A stretch of 64,000 nucleotides of DNA from Ramlibacter pinisoli. GTDB taxonomy: Bacteria > Pseudomonadota > Gammaproteobacteria > Burkholderiales > Burkholderiaceae_C. Numbering within the stretch: position 1 is the first letter of the stretch; every line of letters starts with the position of its first letter. Shown piece after piece: positions 51,933-61,576 of the stretch. The translations under genes and the position numbers were made by a program. Location: contig NZ_WSEL01000009.1 in assembly GCF_009758015.1 (NCBI RefSeq), positions 1,158,501 through 1,222,500 on the forward strand, written 5' to 3'. A model generated the notes under the pieces. It saw only the letters and a list, made by a program, of their open reading frames with translations, had not been told where the DNA came from and ran no database searches.

Positions 51933-52595
51933 CTAGTCGCCGGGCGCGGCGCTGCGGCCTGCCGGGAGCTGGTAGCCGGTGACCAGCGCCCAGGCCCTCA
52001 ATCCCGTCGCCACCACCGCGGCGACGATGAAAGCCAGCCCGGGCGGCAGCGCGGAGTGAACAGCCAGCACGTAGGCCCAGCCACCCAGGAAGGCGCAAAC
52101 GGCATAGGGACGATGGTCGCGCAGGGCCGTCGGGATCTCGTTGCAGACCACGTCGCGCATGACCCCGCCGGCCGTGGCCGAGACGACGCCCATGAGCACG
52201 GCGACGATGGCTGGAAGGTCCTGGGCCAGTGCCAGCTGCGTGCCGCTGGCCGTGAACAGCCCGAGCCCCAGCGCGTCGGGCCACTGGATGGCCTTCTCGG
52301 TGAACTCGAAGTGGCCCGCGCGCAGGAACAGGATGGCAGCGATGGCCAGTCCGATGAGGATCCACAGCCAGGTGGGCTGCGCGACCCAGAAGAACGGGCG
52401 CCGATCCAGCAGCACGTCGCGCAATGTGCCGCCGCCGAACGCCGCCAGCCCCGTGACCACGCAGAGACCGACCACGTCGAGCCGCTTGCGGACGCCGGCC
52501 AGCAGGCCGGACAGCGCGAACGCGACGTTGGCGGTTGCCTCCACCAGCGTGTGGAACCATGTCAGGACGAGGTCGGTGTTGGCCATCGCGGCCAT
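51933..52595 (-). CDS. TRIC-type trimeric cation channel (UPF0126)
   Basis: 220 aa, seven hydrophobic helices in two repeated halves. Each half carries the GG-kinked motif: TGLAAFGGGTLRDVLLDRRP and SATAGGVMRDVVCNEIP. Prokaryotic TRIC proteins are monovalent-cation channels or glycine-linked transporters. Stand-alone, divergent from the FMN reductase. ATG 52583 is a second possible start. Confidence 0.9.
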   Translation of the reverse strand: MAAMANTDLVLTWFHTLVEATANVAFALSGLLAGVRKRLDVVGLCVVTGLAAFGGGTLRDVLLDRRPFFWVAQPTWLWILIGLAIAAILFLRAGHFEFTEKAIQWPDALGLGLFTASGTQLALAQDLPAIVAVLMGVVSATAGGVMRDVVCNEIPTALRDHRPYAVCAFLGGWAYVLAVHSALPPGLAFIVAAVVATGLRAWALVTGYQLPAGRSAAPGD

Positions 52596-52772
52596 TGTTC
52601 ACCGTTTGCGATCCGCGCAACCGGCAGCCGAACCATCGGCCGGCGTGGGGCTTGGCACGACCTGAAGGACAGCGCGTTTCAGCTGTTCCACGAGCGGTCG
52701 TGAGGTCGGCGAACGCGAGGTCCCGTGCGGCGCAGAATGGTGAGTTCGACACCACGACTGGGGAAGCAGGCC

Positions 52773-53339
52773 ATGACCGCCATCCTGGGACTTTCGGGAA
52801 GCCTGCGCTCGGGCTCGTACAACACCGCCCTGCTGCACACGGCCGCGGCGCTCATGCCTGCGGGCTCGACGCTGGAGATCGCCACGCTGCACGGCATCCC
52901 GCTGTATGACGGGGACGTGGAGGCACGTGACGGCATCCCCGCGGCCGTGCAGGCACTCAAGGAACGCATCGTCGCCTGCGACGGTCTCCTGCTCGCCACG
53001 CCCGAATACAACAACGGCATGCCGGGCGTGCTGAAGAACGGCATCGATTGGCTGAGCCGGCCCAATGGCGATATCGCGCGGGTGTTCGGCAACCGCGCGG
53101 TCGCCGTGATCGGTGCGTCGCCGGGAGGGTTCGGCACCATCCTCGCGCAGAACGCCTGGCTGCCTGTGCTGCGCACGCTGGGCACGCGGCCGTGGTTCGG
53201 CGGCCGGCTGATGGTCTCGCGCGCGGGCCAGGTGTTCAATGAAGCCGGGGAGATGGTCGACGAGAAGGTGAAGGCGCAGCTGCAGCAGTTCCTCCACGGT
53301 TTCGTTGCTTCGCTGCAGGCGCCGCCCGCACGGCCATGA
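52773..53339 (+). CDS. NADPH-dependent FMN reductase-like flavoprotein
   Basis: 188 aa. Flavodoxin fold with phosphate loop LSGSLRSGSYNTALL and the LLATPEYNNGMPGVLKNGIDWLSR motif of chromate/quinone reductases (ChrR, YieF type), and ASPGGFGT. Reduces quinones or metals, or supplies reduced FMN. ATG 52773 chosen since GGGGAAGC precedes it and the family starts here; an upstream ATG adds an unrelated stretch. Confidence 0.92.
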   Translation: MTAILGLSGSLRSGSYNTALLHTAAALMPAGSTLEIATLHGIPLYDGDVEARDGIPAAVQALKERIVACDGLLLATPEYNNGMPGVLKNGIDWLSRPNGDIARVFGNRAVAVIGASPGGFGTILAQNAWLPVLRTLGTRPWFGGRLMVSRAGQVFNEAGEMVDEKVKAQLQQFLHGFVASLQAPPARP

Positions 53340-53465
53340 GGAGCGAACAGGCTTCATATCCCGGCGCGCACGGTTCCCCCTTTCGCCGCGCGCCTCGACG
53401 CCCCTAATGGGCCGGTGAGTGCATCGCCGCTAGCGGGCGGCGGCCCTCGCGTCCTGCGTCCGCAA

Positions 53466-54260
53466 TCACACGGTTGCCCGGACCGCCCAGGCCCGGGCGA
53501 CCATCCGGATCGATCCGTCGTCCTCTGCCGGCAGCCGCTCGCGCAGCGTGCGCCTCAGCTCGTTGCGGGCCTGCTCGTCGAGCGACATGGCATAGGCGGG
53601 CGCCGGGCCCTGGCCGCCCAGGAACGGTTCCCAGAAGTCCTCGAAGCTGGCGAACGGGGTGGCGATCTCGATGGCGGTCGTCTCCGCGGCGCCGAAGCCG
53701 GCGGCAGCGCAGGCGCCGAGCAAGGCATCCGGACGGCAGATGGGGAAGCGCCGGCCTTCGTCCCATTGCACCGCGGCGGCATCGAGCGCGACGGCCGCAT
53801 CCCAGAAGTGCCGCATGAGCTCCATCCGGCCCGCGTAATCCCAGACATAGGCGCCGAAGGTCCCGCCCGGCGTGCACACCCGGGCCGATTCCCGCAGGGC
53901 CGCCGGCAGGTCCGGGAGGAAGTTCAGGACCAGGCCCGAGACGACCACGTCGACCGAGTCGTCCGGCAGCGGAATGGCGGCGGCGCTGCCCTGGCGCAGG
54001 TCGACACGATCGGCCAGCGCCTGGCGCGCCGCGGCAATGAAGCCCCCGGACGGTTCGACCCCGGTCAGTGCCGCGGGTGCGCAACGCTCGACGATGGCAG
54101 AGCACAACGCGCCGGTGCCGCAGCCCACGTCCACCCATCGCCGGCCGGGTGGCTCATCCAGCCAGGCCAGGAATGCAGGCGCGACGTGCCGGCTCCAACG
54201 GCCGACATAGCGCTCGTACGCACTGCCGACTTGCCAGTGATCGGATGGCTGCGAGCGCAT
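53466..54260 (-). CDS. Class I SAM-dependent methyltransferase
   Basis: 264 aa. Methyltransf_11-type: motif I WVDVGCGTGALCSAI, acidic GVEPSGG, post I AAIPLPDDSVDVVVSGLVLN and CTPGGTFGAYVWDY. Substrate unknown; the WQVGSAYERYVGRWSR start is typical of a small-molecule methyltransferase group. Adjoins an MFS pump on the same strand, 99 bp apart. Confidence 0.9.
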   Translation of the reverse strand: MRSQPSDHWQVGSAYERYVGRWSRHVAPAFLAWLDEPPGRRWVDVGCGTGALCSAIVERCAPAALTGVEPSGGFIAAARQALADRVDLRQGSAAAIPLPDDSVDVVVSGLVLNFLPDLPAALRESARVCTPGGTFGAYVWDYAGRMELMRHFWDAAVALDAAAVQWDEGRRFPICRPDALLGACAAAGFGAAETTAIEIATPFASFEDFWEPFLGGQGPAPAYAMSLDEQARNELRRTLRERLPAEDDGSIRMVARAWAVRATV

Positions 54261-54359
54261 GGAGAAGCCTTCGTCACGGTGGGCTGGCCAATGTACTCGC
54301 CACCCACGCTGTCTTCAACGGCAACCGGCCCATCCGCACGGCCGGCTGCAGGCACCCCA

Positions 54360-55802
54360 TCAGGACGGGCGTGCGGCGCCGTGGCGCAGGCGCAGCGTGC
54401 TGAACACGGCCGCGCAGCCCGCCAGGACGGCCGCCGCCGCGAGCGCGACGACCGGCCCGCGGCCATCGCGCACGCCCAGCAGGCCGAAGATCACGCCCAC
54501 CAGCACCGCCCCGACCGACTGGCCCGTCAGGCGCGCGGAGCCCAGCATGCCGCTGGCCGCGCCGGCGCGCGCGAGCGGGGCGCTGGTGATGATGGTGTGG
54601 TTGTTGGGCGACTGGAACAGCCCGAACCCCGCGCCGCACAGCACCAGCCGCCAGGCCATGTCCAGCCCCGACGCGTGCGCCGGCAACGCGGCCAGTGCGG
54701 CCAGGCCCAGCGCCATCGACCCCAGCCCGATGCCGCCCAGCAAGCCGCCGGGATGGCGGGCGATGAGCCGCCCGGCGATCGGCGCCAGGCACACGGTGGC
54801 CAGCGGCCAGGCGGTGATCACCAGGCCGGCCTGGAAGTAGCTGCGGCCCTCGCTTTCGAGCAACAGGAAGGGCAAGGCCACGAAGGCCAGGGTCTGCGCC
54901 GCGAAGGCGGTGACCGACGTGCACATCGACAGCGCGAAGACGGGGATGCGCAGCAGGTCCACCGGAAACAACGGACGAGGCTGGTCGAGCTGCCTGCGCA
55001 CATAGAAGATGCCGACAACGATGCCGGCTGCGAGCAGCAGGATGCCGACGCCGGCCGGCGCTGCGGCGCGTTCCGTCCCGGCCCGCGCGCCGATCGCATC
55101 GGCGCCCAGGAACACCAGCGAGAACATCAGGATGTTGAGGCCGGCATCGACCAGCCGTAGCGGGCCCAACGCCGGCTGGGGGGGACTGTGCGGCAGCGAC
55201 CGCCGGCCCAGCCAGAGCACCAGCACCCCGAGCGGAATGTTGACCGCGAACAGCCACTGCCAGGACGCGATCGACAGCACGGCCGCAGCGACGGTGGGAC
55301 CGGCCACGGAAGATGTCGCCACCGTCACGGAATTGAGGGCGATGCCGCGCCCCAGCATGCTGGACGGATAGATCAGCCGCACCAGCGCCGCGTTGACGGA
55401 CATCATGCCGGCCGCGCCGATCCCCTGGATGGCCCGTGCCGTGGCGAGCATCGGCAGGTTGACCGCGGCGATGCAGCCGAGGGACGACACCGTGAACAGA
55501 CCCAGGCCCCAGAGGTAGACGCGGCGATAGCCGAGCCGCTCGCCCAGGCTCGCGAACGGCAGCAACAGGCCCAGGATGGCGAGCTGGTAGGCCGTGACCA
55601 CCCAGACCGACGCCGAGGCCGACGCGCCGAGGTCGCGCGTGATGTCGGGCAGGGCCAGGTTGACGATGCTGCCGTCGATCACGGATACGGAGATGCCCAG
55701 CAGGCTCGCTGCCATCGCCCAGTAGCGCTCGGGAACCGGCAGCCCGTCGGGCACGGCCGTCCTGCGGGTCGAAACGTCCCCTCCGCTGTTGTTGTCGCTC
55801 AC
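54360..55802 (-). CDS. MFS efflux transporter (DHA2, 14 helices)
   Basis: 480 aa with about 14 helices. Helix 1 has SVSVIDGSIVNLALPDITRDLG (motif D1 of DHA2), motif A GERLGYRRVY, motif B ARAIQGIGAAGMMSVNAALV, motif C SVAGPTVAAAVLSIASWQW. Resembles multidrug and methylviologen pumps. Upstream of, and co-directional with, the methyltransferase gene. Substrate unknown. Confidence 0.92.
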   Translation of the reverse strand: MSDNNSGGDVSTRRTAVPDGLPVPERYWAMAASLLGISVSVIDGSIVNLALPDITRDLGASASASVWVVTAYQLAILGLLLPFASLGERLGYRRVYLWGLGLFTVSSLGCIAAVNLPMLATARAIQGIGAAGMMSVNAALVRLIYPSSMLGRGIALNSVTVATSSVAGPTVAAAVLSIASWQWLFAVNIPLGVLVLWLGRRSLPHSPPQPALGPLRLVDAGLNILMFSLVFLGADAIGARAGTERAAAPAGVGILLLAAGIVVGIFYVRRQLDQPRPLFPVDLLRIPVFALSMCTSVTAFAAQTLAFVALPFLLLESEGRSYFQAGLVITAWPLATVCLAPIAGRLIARHPGGLLGGIGLGSMALGLAALAALPAHASGLDMAWRLVLCGAGFGLFQSPNNHTIITSAPLARAGAASGMLGSARLTGQSVGAVLVGVIFGLLGVRDGRGPVVALAAAAVLAGCAAVFSTLRLRHGAARPS

Positions 55803-56044
55803 TGCTGAAGTCTACGTCGGGCCCATGGCGGCGACCGCGCGCTGCGGCCGTCCCGGCATCGCATGTCGCTGTCGATGAGTTCGCAGCCGGCGGCGGTGTG
55901 CAGCGAAACGAAAGTGCCACCGGAACCGGTAACGGTCGTCGCTTCGCTTCCTGCTCTGCAACATGCGGCCGCGCCTGCTTGCACTCGCCGGTCGCCGGGG
56001 GTATGAACAGGAAGGGGGACGTCATCTCCCGCCAGGAGGTCCGC

Positions 56045-56491
56045 ATGAGATCACTGCTGCTTCCGCTGGCTGCCTGCGCCGCGCTGGGGGGCTGCTATTC
56101 GTATGCGCCGTATGGCTACGGGTATCCCTACGGCTCCCCCACGGTCTACTACCAGCAGCCGGGAACCACCAGCTCGACGGCCGGGACTGCGGGCACGACG
56201 GCCCAGGTGCAGAACGGGACGCAGGCACCGAACGGCTCGGTCCAGGTGCCGGCAGACGGGACGGCGGCCCCGAACGCACAGGTCTACACGCCTGCGCCGA
56301 CGACCTACGCCTATCCCTATCCGTACGCCTACCCCTATGCGTACCCCTACTACGGCTATCCCTACTACGCCTACCCGTACTACGGGTACTCGCCGTTCTA
56401 CCTGTCGGGGAGCTTTTTCTTCGGCGGCGGCCACGGTCATGGCGGACACGGACATGGCGGCCATGGCGGCCACGGGCACGGGCGACGCTAG
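56045..56491 (+). CDS. Tyr/Pro- and Gly/His-rich lipoprotein
   Basis: 148 aa. Lipobox LGGC at residues 14-17. The mature protein starts Tyr-rich (SYAPYGYGYPYGSP), passes through a Thr/Gly/Ala linker and a long Tyr-Pro repeat (TYAYPYPYAYPYAYPYYGYP and more), and ends in a Gly/His repeat (HGHGGHGHGGHGG) that could bind Cu, Ni or Zn. AGGAGG precedes ATG. Surface-exposed function unknown. It lies 280 bp before the secreted protein/peroxidase pair and may belong to that system. Confidence 0.8.
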   Translation: MRSLLLPLAACAALGGCYSYAPYGYGYPYGSPTVYYQQPGTTSSTAGTAGTTAQVQNGTQAPNGSVQVPADGTAAPNAQVYTPAPTTYAYPYPYAYPYAYPYYGYPYYAYPYYGYSPFYLSGSFFFGGGHGHGGHGHGGHGGHGHGRR

Positions 56492-56583
56492 GCCGCGTCC
56501 GCACGATTCGACAGTGCGAAACCCCCTCTCCAGGCGACTCTGAGCCGGGCCACCTCGCCCCGGCGAACCAGCTCCCCACCCGG

Positions 56584-56597
56584 CCCCAAAGTTGGGG
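56584..56597. promoter_or_regulatory. CCCC-N6-GGGG palindrome before the secreted-protein operon
   Basis: CCCC-AAAGTT-GGGG, 175 bp upstream of the start at 56772. A palindrome of the same form, with longer arms, lies 173 bp upstream of the histidine kinase gene. Candidate response-regulator site. Confidence 0.35.
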
Positions 56598-56771
56598 AGA
56601 ATCGCCCGCCGCCGAGCCAGGGTGAACCCTTGTCGCGTGGCACGGGTCGGGCCGGCGCCTGACGCCAGTTCTACTCTCAGCAGCTGCTTCCAGCCTCCCG
56701 TCCGGCCGTCACGCTGAGCCAATGGCACAGCCTGTGCAGTGAGCACGTTCTCGCTGCCACCAGGAGTTGCC

Positions 56772-59072
56772 ATGCCCCTCTTGCGACCGTCCACGGCCCA
56801 CCGTTCCGCGCTGCGCTGGCCGGCAGCCGGGCTGCTGCTGCTCGCCCTGCTGATCGCCGTCGCCCGGCCCGCGCTGGCACAGGGCACGCCATTCATGGCC
56901 CCCGTGATCCCCGCGGTGCCCGGCGTTCCACCGGGCTTCGACATCACCGGGTTCATCCAGGAAGCCACGCTGGATGCGAACGGCACGATCTGCCGGCCGA
57001 CCCATCCCCGCCTGGCCGGCGGCACCGTCACGCTGAACGGCCAGAAGGTGATCATCCCCTGCAACACTGTCCTGCAGATGCCGGCGTTCACGTTGACGTG
57101 GGCCGACCTGTTCTCGGGCGGCCCCACGGACATCACGCCGGCCGGCCAGACCGGACTGGCGCTGGCGGACGCGATCGGCCCGGTCAGCGGGGCGACGGTG
57201 ATGGCGACGCGGCCCGGATTCCTCACCGCGCCGGGTCCCGACGGAACCGTCCGTGCCAGCGCCCCCCTGCCCTCGTACGAGATCCACGTCGTCGGCAACG
57301 TGGTCAACGGCCAGTACCTCGCCGGCCTGGTGTTCATCTCGCAGCAGTCGACCAATGCCGGCCAGGGCACCATCAGCTGCATCGACTACGCGACCGGCGA
57401 GGTGCAGGTCGGCGGCACGCCCGTCGATCCGACGGTGGCCCCGTACGCCTGCCCCAGCCCGCCACCGCCGGGCGTCACGCGCGTGCGGCTCAATGACGCC
57501 GTCGGCCGCTATGGCAAGAGCCACGCCGCCAGGTGCTACGGCCGCGCCGACTGCGTCGAGGAGCCCGGCTTCGATCCGCGCTTCACGCCGGACACGGACA
57601 ACCCCACCGTCCATGCCTCCACCGGCTACCCGATGTGCATCCCGCGCGTGAACCCGTTCATCGCCGGGGCCGTCGATCCCGAATGCCCGCAGTCGAACCG
57701 GCCGCTCGCCCCGTACTGCAGGAGCTTTCCTGCCGAACTGGGCCTCACGCCGTTCCCGACGCCCAACATGGGCTACTGCATGACCTACGTCATGGATGCG
57801 CCCCGCACCTCGCCGCCGCCCGGCGTCACCGGTTCGTGCCCCGGGCCGGACCCGCTCTGCCCCACCGACCCGACCCGGCAGGTGCCCTTCGAGATCGGCG
57901 ACAACGTCGTCTTCAACGGCACGCTGAAGACCGACAGCGCCGGCAGCTACGTCTCGGCGCACACGATGACGGCCAACCTGGGCATCTACACGCAGCCCAA
58001 CCTGCCGCCGGCCTACACCTTCGTCGAGGAGGTCCTCGCGGGAACCGATGCGCGCCCCGTGGCAGGCATCAACCAGGAAGCGACCGGCCGCGTCAAGTTC
58101 GTCGGCTTCACGACCGACATCACCAATCTCGTCGACCTGTTCGCGCTGGACCAGGACCCGGTCAGCGGCGTGGTGACCGAACGGCTGCTCGGCACGCACA
58201 GCCCCGTGTCCACCCCGCTGCTGGGCCGCTTCCGCACGCCGGCCAACAACAACGGCGCGTTCCTGCCGCCGACCCGCAACTACCGGGCCGTCAGCCGCAC
58301 GATGTGCGCGAACAGCTCGGGGCCCGACAGCCCCTGCACGCTCCAGCAGCGCTCGACCGAGACGTTCGCGAACGGCCTCAACGCCGGCCAGTACCTGCTG
58401 CCCAACTTCGAGTTCATCTTCCCGGAGAACCTGCTGTTCGGCGAGGCGATGGTGCCGAACAACTTCCAGGACCTGCCCTTCCTGTTCTGCGGCTCCGGGC
58501 CGGTGGACGGGCCGGGCAGCCTCTCCCCCGTGGTGGGCCAGCTCGATCCTGCGCCCTGGGCGCCGCCGATGGACGACCCCATCTTCCACGGCTCCCTGTG
58601 TCCCACCGCCCGCGGCGTCGCTGCGCGCGAGTTCCCGCCGGTGGCCGGTGCGCCGGATGTCCTGACCATCGTCGCGGCCAGCTGGGACAACCGGGCCGGC
58701 AAGGGCAAGGTGAACCTGGTCGTGACCTCCAGCAAGAGCCCCGCGCCGGCCGGCATGTTCATGACGGCCAGCCTGGTGAACGCCGGCCTGCAGCCCGGCG
58801 TGCCCGGCAGCGTCGACAACCCGATCAACGTCGGCATGGTGCTCGCGGGCAACTCGCCCGCGGCGCCGGCCGTCTGCCCGACGACGGAACCGTGCTGGCA
58901 GCTGCTGGCTCCGGGGTTCATCGTCGACCCGCAGGGCGCGGGCGGGAACGGCATCCCGACGCTGGTGCCGCCCACCCAGATCACCGTGCGCTCGAGCTAC
59001 GGCGGAAAGGCCACGACGACAGCCATCACCACCCGTGCCTGCGTGCCCACGCGCCGGCTGACCTGCCTGTGA
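56772..59072 (+). CDS. Large Cys-rich secreted protein of unknown family
   Basis: 766 aa. AGGAG six bases before ATG. A long signal peptide ends PALAQ near residue 37. The mature protein has more than 20 cysteines, no CxxCH heme site and no membrane segment. Repeating beta-type units can be seen: PSYEIHVVGNVVNGQYLAGL, FEIGDNVVFNGTLKTDSAGS and a third-unit GRVKFVGFTTDITNLVD, suggesting OB-like or Ig-like modules. Two DPRFTPDTDNPTVHASTGYP-like segments resemble a conserved core. No function assigned. It is 12 bp from the diheme peroxidase gene, so the two are co-expressed and probably interact outside the cytoplasm. Confidence 0.85.
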   Translation: MPLLRPSTAHRSALRWPAAGLLLLALLIAVARPALAQGTPFMAPVIPAVPGVPPGFDITGFIQEATLDANGTICRPTHPRLAGGTVTLNGQKVIIPCNTVLQMPAFTLTWADLFSGGPTDITPAGQTGLALADAIGPVSGATVMATRPGFLTAPGPDGTVRASAPLPSYEIHVVGNVVNGQYLAGLVFISQQSTNAGQGTISCIDYATGEVQVGGTPVDPTVAPYACPSPPPPGVTRVRLNDAVGRYGKSHAARCYGRADCVEEPGFDPRFTPDTDNPTVHASTGYPMCIPRVNPFIAGAVDPECPQSNRPLAPYCRSFPAELGLTPFPTPNMGYCMTYVMDAPRTSPPPGVTGSCPGPDPLCPTDPTRQVPFEIGDNVVFNGTLKTDSAGSYVSAHTMTANLGIYTQPNLPPAYTFVEEVLAGTDARPVAGINQEATGRVKFVGFTTDITNLVDLFALDQDPVSGVVTERLLGTHSPVSTPLLGRFRTPANNNGAFLPPTRNYRAVSRTMCANSSGPDSPCTLQQRSTETFANGLNAGQYLLPNFEFIFPENLLFGEAMVPNNFQDLPFLFCGSGPVDGPGSLSPVVGQLDPAPWAPPMDDPIFHGSLCPTARGVAAREFPPVAGAPDVLTIVAASWDNRAGKGKVNLVVTSSKSPAPAGMFMTASLVNAGLQPGVPGSVDNPINVGMVLAGNSPAAPAVCPTTEPCWQLLAPGFIVDPQGAGGNGIPTLVPPTQITVRSSYGGKATTTAITTRACVPTRRLTCL

Positions 59073-59084
59073 CGGTGGACGATC

Positions 59085-61547
59085 ATGACCACGATCCAGC
59101 CCGCCACTCCCCGCCCCGCCAAGCGCTCCCCTGCGGGCGCCCGGGGTGCCGCGCCCTGGCAGCGCGCCCTCCTGCTCGTGCTGGCCACGACGATGGTGGT
59201 CTCGCCGGTGTCCGCCCGCGGACCCGGGCGTCCAGGCATTGCCGACCTGGTCGAAGAACCCGACGTGCTTCCGGCACGAATCACCCGCAAGACGGCCAAC
59301 CTGGCCGCCAGCCTCGATCCCACGCAACGCCTGCCGGGCAACCCCAGCGTGCCGGGCTCCAGCGTGGACGCCTCCGGCGAGCAGCCCCTCACCGTCTCCA
59401 TCGACGCCATCCGCGGCTCGCCCGAGACCATGACGATGGGGCAGACCGTCATCTCCGATTCCGGCGAGCTGATGGTCCCGCTGCAGGGCGTCGCGGCAAC
59501 TGCCACGGTGGGCGGCCGGCCCGCCATTCCCGCCGTCAACGCGCACATCGGCACGGTCGACCTGGTGCCGCCGCTCGTGTCCCTGAAGGCCACGCCCATT
59601 CCGCCCGTCACCGGGATCGAGCAGTTCGTGCGCGACAGGTCCGCCGCGATCGCGCTGGGCAAGGCCCTGTTCTGGGACGCCAAGGTCGGCAGTGATGGCC
59701 AGGCCTGCGCAAGCTGCCACTTCTCGGCCGGCGCGGACAACCGCCTGAAGAACCAGCTCAACCCCGGGCAGCGGGGCAGCGACAACCTCTTCAACCGCAC
59801 GTTCACCGGCGAGGGCGGGCCCAACTACGTGCTCAAGCCCGAGGACTTCCCGTTCCTGCGGCTGCTCAATCCCCTCGACCGCAACTCCGCCATCACGTTC
59901 CAGACCAACGACGTCGTCTCCTCGCAGGGCACCTTCGCCGGCGACTTCATGGGCCTGGCCTCCGGCGGCACCGAGAAGTGCGGCAACCGCCCGGTCGACG
60001 AATTCAGCGTGCACGGCATCCTCACGCGCCGGGTGGCCCCGCGCAACGCCCCGACCGTGATCAACGCGGTCTTCAACTACCGCAACTTCTGGGACGGCCG
60101 CGCCAACAACACCTTCAACGGCAACAACCCGTTCGGCGAGCGCGACCCCGATGCCCGGGTGCTGCAGCGGCAGGGCCAGGGCCAGGCGGCCTGGGTCCGG
60201 ATCCACCTGCCGAACGCCAGCCTGGCCTCGCAGGCGGTCGGGCCGGCGCTGAGCGACTTCGAGATGTCGTGCGCCAACAAGACCTTCCCCTACCTCGGCC
60301 GCAAGATGATCCCGCTGCGGGCCCTGTCCGGGCAGAAGGTCCACGCGGAAGACTCGGTGCTCGCGCCCCTGCGCGACTCCACGGGCGTGGGGCTGACGCA
60401 GACCTACGAGCAGATGATCAAGGCGGCCTTCCTGCCCGAGTGGTGGAGCGCGCCGGGCACCTACGCCGGTTTCAGCCAGATGGAGTCGAACTTCTCCATG
60501 CTGTGGGGCCTGGCGATCATGCTCTACGAGACGACGCTGGTCTCCGACGAGGCACCGATCGACCGCTTCGTCGGCTGGTCGGGCAGCCCGCCGGATCCGA
60601 ATGCGCTGTCGGTGCAGGAACGGCGCGGACTGGCCATCTTCCGCGGCGGCAAGGCCACCTGCGTGTCGTGCCACCGCGGCGCCGAGTTCACTTCGGCGGG
60701 CTCGGGGCTGCAGCAGACCCGCGGCGAAACCAACCTGGTGGAGCAGATGTTCGTGGGCCGCGGGACGCTGGGCCTGTACGACTCGGGCTTCTACAACATC
60801 GGCGTGCGGCCGACGGCCGAGGACGTCGGGGTCGGCGGCACCGACCCGTTCGGCAACTCCCTGTCGTTCTCGCGCCAGTACCTCGCCCGGCTGGGCGGCC
60901 AGCCGGCGCCGGACCGCTTCCTGGTGGACCCCTGCCTGTTCTCGGTCAAGAGCCATGCGTTCAGCTGCTGGCTGCCGCCTTCGCCGGCGCTCTCGCGGGT
61001 CGGTGTCGACGGCGCCTTCAAGGTGCCCAGCCTGCGCAACATCGCCCTCACCCAGCCGTACTTCCACAACGGCAGCCGCTTCACCCTGGAACAGGTGGTC
61101 GAGTTCTACAACCGGGGTGGCGACCGCCGCGGGCCGGACGGCAACGACACCACCGGCTTCGGCGGCGCCACGGCACCGAACGGCGGCGGCTCGAACGTGC
61201 ATCCCGCGATCCGCCCGCTGGGCCTCACGCCGGCGGAGAAGAACGACCTGGTGGCCTTCCTGCGCAATGCGCTGACCGACCGCCGCGTGGCCTGCGAGCG
61301 GGCCCCGTTCGACCACCCGGCGCTGCGCATTCCCAACGGCCATTCCGGAACCACGACCAAGCTGACCGCGGTCAGGAACGACATCAAGGCGGTCGACGAG
61401 TTCATCGACCTGCCGGAAGTCGGTGCCAAGGGTGTCGCGCCCCGCCCCTGCATGAAGGACGACCTGGGAACGCCCTTCGTCGAGGCGAAGCAGGCGGACG
61501 TCAAGGGGGACAAGAAGGACGACAAGGAGCCGAAGAAGGAGAAGTAG
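59085..61547 (+). CDS. Large diheme cytochrome c peroxidase/MauG-family protein
   Basis: 820 aa, more than twice a classical CCP (about 330) or MauG. A hydrophobic export segment (RALLLVLATTMVVSPVSA) follows a 26-residue basic lead. Heme 1 binds at CASCH (208-212) and heme 2 at CVSCH (526-530). Family marks are NYRNFWDGRANN and VPSLRNIALTQPYFHNGSRF. The N-terminal 175 residues and the region between the hemes are extra. The tail is Lys/Asp/Glu-rich (KGDKKDDKEPKKEK). Likely periplasmic or surface. Peroxide reduction, or MauG-like oxidation of the co-encoded secreted protein, are the main options. Confidence 0.9.
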   Translation: MTTIQPATPRPAKRSPAGARGAAPWQRALLLVLATTMVVSPVSARGPGRPGIADLVEEPDVLPARITRKTANLAASLDPTQRLPGNPSVPGSSVDASGEQPLTVSIDAIRGSPETMTMGQTVISDSGELMVPLQGVAATATVGGRPAIPAVNAHIGTVDLVPPLVSLKATPIPPVTGIEQFVRDRSAAIALGKALFWDAKVGSDGQACASCHFSAGADNRLKNQLNPGQRGSDNLFNRTFTGEGGPNYVLKPEDFPFLRLLNPLDRNSAITFQTNDVVSSQGTFAGDFMGLASGGTEKCGNRPVDEFSVHGILTRRVAPRNAPTVINAVFNYRNFWDGRANNTFNGNNPFGERDPDARVLQRQGQGQAAWVRIHLPNASLASQAVGPALSDFEMSCANKTFPYLGRKMIPLRALSGQKVHAEDSVLAPLRDSTGVGLTQTYEQMIKAAFLPEWWSAPGTYAGFSQMESNFSMLWGLAIMLYETTLVSDEAPIDRFVGWSGSPPDPNALSVQERRGLAIFRGGKATCVSCHRGAEFTSAGSGLQQTRGETNLVEQMFVGRGTLGLYDSGFYNIGVRPTAEDVGVGGTDPFGNSLSFSRQYLARLGGQPAPDRFLVDPCLFSVKSHAFSCWLPPSPALSRVGVDGAFKVPSLRNIALTQPYFHNGSRFTLEQVVEFYNRGGDRRGPDGNDTTGFGGATAPNGGGSNVHPAIRPLGLTPAEKNDLVAFLRNALTDRRVACERAPFDHPALRIPNGHSGTTTKLTAVRNDIKAVDEFIDLPEVGAKGVAPRPCMKDDLGTPFVEAKQADVKGDKKDDKEPKKEK

Positions 61548-61576
61548 GGGAAGCGCCCCTCCAGCGGGGCGCCCCC

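Noticed and set aside
56709..61343. 1544-codon minus-strand open frame opposite the secreted protein and peroxidase
   Set aside because: Length is striking, but it is Arg/Gly/Val low-complexity antisense of two genes with signal peptides, heme sites and Shine-Dalgarno sequences.
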